Positions 4,270 to 5,006 of a stretch of 5,006 bases of DNA are shown piece after piece. The translations under genes and the position numbers were made by a program. This DNA comes from Bacteroidales bacterium. GTDB taxonomy: Bacteria; Bacteroidota; Bacteroidia; Bacteroidales; WCHB1-69. The notes beneath the pieces were generated by a model that was not told where the DNA came from, searched no databases, and saw only the letters and a list, made by a program, of their open reading frames with translations. Numbering within the stretch: position 1 is the stretch's first letter; every line of letters starts with the position of its first letter. The stretch is taken from the NCBI GenBank assembly GCA_024400715.1, contig JAKSMH010000132.1, positions 1 to 5,006 of the forward strand, read 5' to 3'.

Positions 4270-5006
4270 AGTTTGCCCTTGTACGTTGGAAAGCGGTTTT
4301 GAAAGCTATTCCCCCGTGGCCATCAGAAATTTCGCCGATGGCAAGAAGGTGTCGCACAGTCTGAATTATGACTCCTTTCCCGCTGAAAATGAGACGAAAT
4401 TGTTTGATGACAATCGTGAACGCATTTCCTTATCAGGAGTTCAATCCAAATATTCGGTAGTTATTGATAATGGGGAATTCCGCCTGACTCGTTCTGGCGA
4501 GCAGGGCCGTTATATTCTAAAACCCAAACTTTCTCGTTTTGAAAACCGGGATTTCAGTCCTGCCAACGAACACCTCACGATGCAGATTGCGTCGCAGGTT
4601 TATAAAATAGAAACGGCTAAATCCGCCTTGTGCTTTTCTAAAAACGGAGAGGCGGCCTATTTGTGCAAACGCTATGATGTGCAGAAGAATGGGGAAAAGA
4701 TACAGCAGGAAGACTTTGCATCTTTGGCGGGCTTGTCAGCGGCCACGCATGGTGGGAATTACAAATATGATGCATTGAGTTACGAGGATATCGGCCTGCT
4801 CATACAAAAATTTTTACCTGCGTGGAAGATAGAAGTCGTGAAGTATTTCGAGCAGGTGCTTTTCAACTTTGTGTTTGGGAATGGAGATGCCCACGTGAAG
4901 AACTTCTCCGTCATCAAAACAAATTTCGGCGATTACCGGCTTGCCCCCGCATACGATTTGATCAATACAACAATACATCTTCCAGGCGATTCCATATTTG
5001 CCTTAA
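4259..5006 (+). CDS. hipT: HipA-type serine/threonine kinase lacking the N-terminal subdomain, HipT-like toxin (3' end outside the window)
   Basis: The frame runs from ATG 4259 to the window end without a stop (249 residues seen; family members of this kind are about 330-340). It overlaps hipS by 11 bases. The kinase core is present: a glycine-rich loop ISLSGVQSKY (56-65), the ATP-contacting lysine in YILKPK (85-90), NEHLTMQIA (103-111), AYLCKRYD (133-140), EDFASLAG (151-158), the catalytic GNGDAHVKNFS (207-217, Asp210) and the metal-binding LAPAYDLINT (228-237, Asp233). All key residues look intact, so it should be an active kinase. HipA phosphorylates glutamyl-tRNA synthetase and E. coli HipT phosphorylates tryptophanyl-tRNA synthetase. 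The target here is unknown. Starting directly in the kinase part, with the N-subdomain in the gene before, marks it as HipT-like and not a broken HipA. The missing C-terminal lobe is an effect of the window boundary. Confidence 0.9.
   Translation, partial: MKIEVCPCTLESGFESYSPVAIRNFADGKKVSHSLNYDSFPAENETKLFDDNRERISLSGVQSKYSVVIDNGEFRLTRSGEQGRYILKPKLSRFENRDFSPANEHLTMQIASQVYKIETAKSALCFSKNGEAAYLCKRYDVQKNGEKIQQEDFASLAGLSAATHGGNYKYDALSYEDIGLLIQKFLPAWKIEVVKYFEQVLFNFVFGNGDAHVKNFSVIKTNFGDYRLAPAYDLINTTIHLPGDSIFAL

Noticed and set aside
1..5006. CRISPR array, tRNA, rRNA or insertion sequence
   Set aside because: I saw no regularly spaced repeats, no cloverleaf-like sequence, no rRNA segments, and no transposase motif or terminal inverted repeats bounding a gene.

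Overview
The window looks like chromosomal DNA from a member of the Bacteroidota, most likely the order Bacteroidales. The evidence is the AT-rich intergenic DNA, the lack of Shine-Dalgarno sequences, three promoters carrying the Bacteroidota -7 box TAnnTTTG, COG1373-type ATPases, and CAATTG-rich intergenic repeats. No species can be named from the sequence alone. All genes that can be supported lie on the + strand.

Layout. Positions 1-85 are a decayed, frameshifted copy of the first ~80 bases of the glycosyltransferase gene that starts at 2599. Between the two copies lie two AAA/DUF4143 (COG1373-type) ATPase genes: a C-terminally truncated one (173-946) and an intact one (1254-2573). The 307-base gap between the ATPases holds a perfect 28-bp palindrome and a run of contiguous smaller dyads next to the second ATPase's promoter. 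A family 2 glycosyltransferase (2599-3507) follows only 25 bases after the second ATPase. Its stop codon lies inside a 21-bp imperfect tandem repeat, which leads into a 239-base non-coding stretch.

The right end is a compact operon of three overlapping genes: a HipB-like HTH regulator (3747-3971), a stand-alone HipA N-terminal subdomain (3943-4269), and a HipA-type kinase that lacks this subdomain and runs off the window (4259-5006). This is the architecture of the tripartite HipBST toxin-antitoxin system, in which the HipA kinase is split into HipS (antitoxin) and HipT (toxin). The kinase has the catalytic and metal-binding motifs and an S-L-S loop that fits HipT-type kinases. Dyads of ACAAT/ATTGT half-sites surround its promoter and are candidate operators.

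Taken together, this is an accessory region: a surface-polysaccharide type glycosyltransferase locus that appears to have been duplicated or broken up around an ATPase module, with a split HipA toxin-antitoxin operon next to it. The hipBST-like operon and the flanking glycosyltransferase duplication are the most notable items.
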